Origin: a virus
Strand: one strand, 5' to 3'
IMG/VR virus record: IMGVR_UViG_3300005511_000100
Span: 1-20,230 of that record
Length of the DNA stretch: 20,230 bases
The notes below the pieces were generated by a model. That model did not search any database and was not told the origin of the DNA. It saw only the letters and a list, made by a program, of their open reading frames with translations. A program made the position numbers and the translations under genes. Of the stretch, positions 19,951 through 20,230 are shown one piece after another. Position 1 is the stretch's first letter. Each line of letters starts with the position of its first letter.

Positions 19951-19980
19951 GTGGGGTGATCCCCAATGCAAAGCATTCTA
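19951..19980 (-). promoter_or_regulatory. Possible promoter and hairpins upstream of the small basic gene
   Basis: A TAGAAT box (19975-19980, minus strand) with a poor -35 (TTAAAG) 17 bases upstream. Two short inverted repeats follow: AATGC-AAA-GCATT, overlapping the expected transcript start, and GGGG-ATCA-CCCC, just before the ribosome binding site. They could be an operator and a translational control hairpin. Confidence 0.35.
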
Positions 19981-19984
19981 ACAC

Positions 19985-20106
19985 AAAAAAGCCTTAACTT
20001 TAACTTACGAGTACTTTGCAACACTCGATAGAAACCACGCCCTCTAGTGCTACAGATTTGCTACGAACAGACGGCTTCGCTTCAATTTCCCCTATGACAC
20101 AATGTA
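19985..20106. other. Phage end segment beside the attachment site
   Basis: About 120 bases without a gene. AT-rich next to the small gene, including a TTAACTTTAACTTA direct repeat at about 19992-20008. Probably part of the attachment-site arm region. No integrase gene here. Confidence 0.4.
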
Positions 20107-20178
20107 TCACTCGGTCCAATCCATCATCGGCGCCACGGAAAGGCGGCGGGAAGGCTTGGGGACGATCGAGGTGGTCAT
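20107..20178 (-). pseudogene. dusA: 5' end of host dusA, interrupted by the prophage
   Basis: From ATG 20178 on the minus strand the frame reads MTTSIVPKPSRRLSVAPMMD then Trp-Thr-Glu and a stop. Ser-Val-Ala-Pro-Met-Met-Asp-Trp-Thr-Asp is the conserved N-terminal motif of DusA, the flavin enzyme that reduces uridine 20/20a in tRNA (the motif is near the FMN site). Here the match ends at the codon after Thr, where Asp would be expected, followed directly by a stop in unrelated sequence. The remaining dusA should be at the far end of the prophage. The 23-residue peptide is very unlikely to be functional. DusA N-termini are known prophage integration sites. Confidence 0.85.
20108..20135. other. 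Prophage attachment junction in dusA (attL or attR)
   Basis: Homology to dusA stops at about 20111. The crossover lies in the part encoding Ala-Pro-Met-Met-Asp-Trp-Thr. The core cannot be delimited without the other end or an empty site. Confidence 0.7.
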
Positions 20179-20207
20179 AATGCAAAGGTCAACGAAAGGG
20201 GCTGCAC

Positions 20208-20213
20208 ATTATA
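20208..20213 (-). promoter_or_regulatory. -10 box of the dusA promoter
   Basis: A perfect TATAAT on the minus strand (20208-20213), about 30 bases upstream of the dusA ATG. The -35 would fall at or beyond the window edge. It would now transcribe into the prophage end. Confidence 0.55.
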
Positions 20214-20230
20214 CAGGCACCCGCCATCCC

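Noticed and set aside
20000-20185. 61-residue minus-strand frame at the right end
   Set aside because: It overlaps the dusA start in another frame and includes the phage-host junction. The dusA reading is recognisable; this one is not.
1-20230. CRISPR arrays, tRNA or rRNA genes, insertion sequences
   Set aside because: No regularly spaced repeats with unique spacers, no tRNA- or rRNA-like segments and no transposase-like frames were seen.

Overview
The window is the right-hand part of a lambda-like (siphovirus-type) prophage plus about 120 bases of host chromosome at its right end. The host is probably a betaproteobacterium, perhaps Oxalobacteraceae or Burkholderiales; this is a guess from the GC-rich coding style and phage families, and no rRNA or other strong taxon marker is present. 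At 20107-20178 (minus strand) the window ends in the first 22 or so codons of a dusA-like tRNA-dihydrouridine synthase gene. It has its own -10 box and is cut off by phage DNA just after the conserved Ala-Pro-Met-Met-Asp-Trp-Thr motif. dusA is an established prophage integration target, so this is read as one attachment-site junction.

Layout, right to left. (1) 19118-20107 is an accessory segment with a YafO-family toxin and a small unknown gene, separated by a hairpin terminator. No integrase lies at this end. (2) 17704-19118 is a rightward early operon (PL-like) of four overlapping small genes: three unknown, then a PrtN/excisionase-like winged-helix protein and a strong terminator. (3) 16475-17680 is the immunity region: a LexA/CI-type self-cleaving repressor flanked by operator clusters. 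A 29-base promoter-operator element occurs on both sides in inverted orientation with one mismatch. A YdaS/Cro-like gene is transcribed leftward. (4) 11870-16341 is the leftward early operon: a YmfL-like regulator, a small unknown protein, a TOPRIM-VapE primase-helicase, a small coupled gene carrying iteron-like repeats, and a candidate late regulator, ending in a terminator. (5) 1-11792 is the leftward late operon: a gpZ-like tail protein, terminase small and large subunits, a gpW-like joining protein, the portal, a fused prohead protease/major capsid protein, two small related proteins, a head-tail joining protein, a tail terminator-like protein, the tail tube, a tail assembly chaperone with a likely -1 frameshift extension, and the start of the tape measure.

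The repressor would hold the two divergent early promoters shut. On induction the leftward operon would make replication proteins and then a candidate late activator, allowing transcription past the terminator at 11810-11834 into the DNA packaging, head and tail genes. Several further hairpins sit inside the late operon (tape measure, capsid, and capsid-downstream boundaries) and may set relative expression. The features most worth a second look are the mirrored operators, the toxin locus beside the attachment site, the iteron cluster, the internal start in the protease-capsid fusion, and the uncharacterised PL operon.
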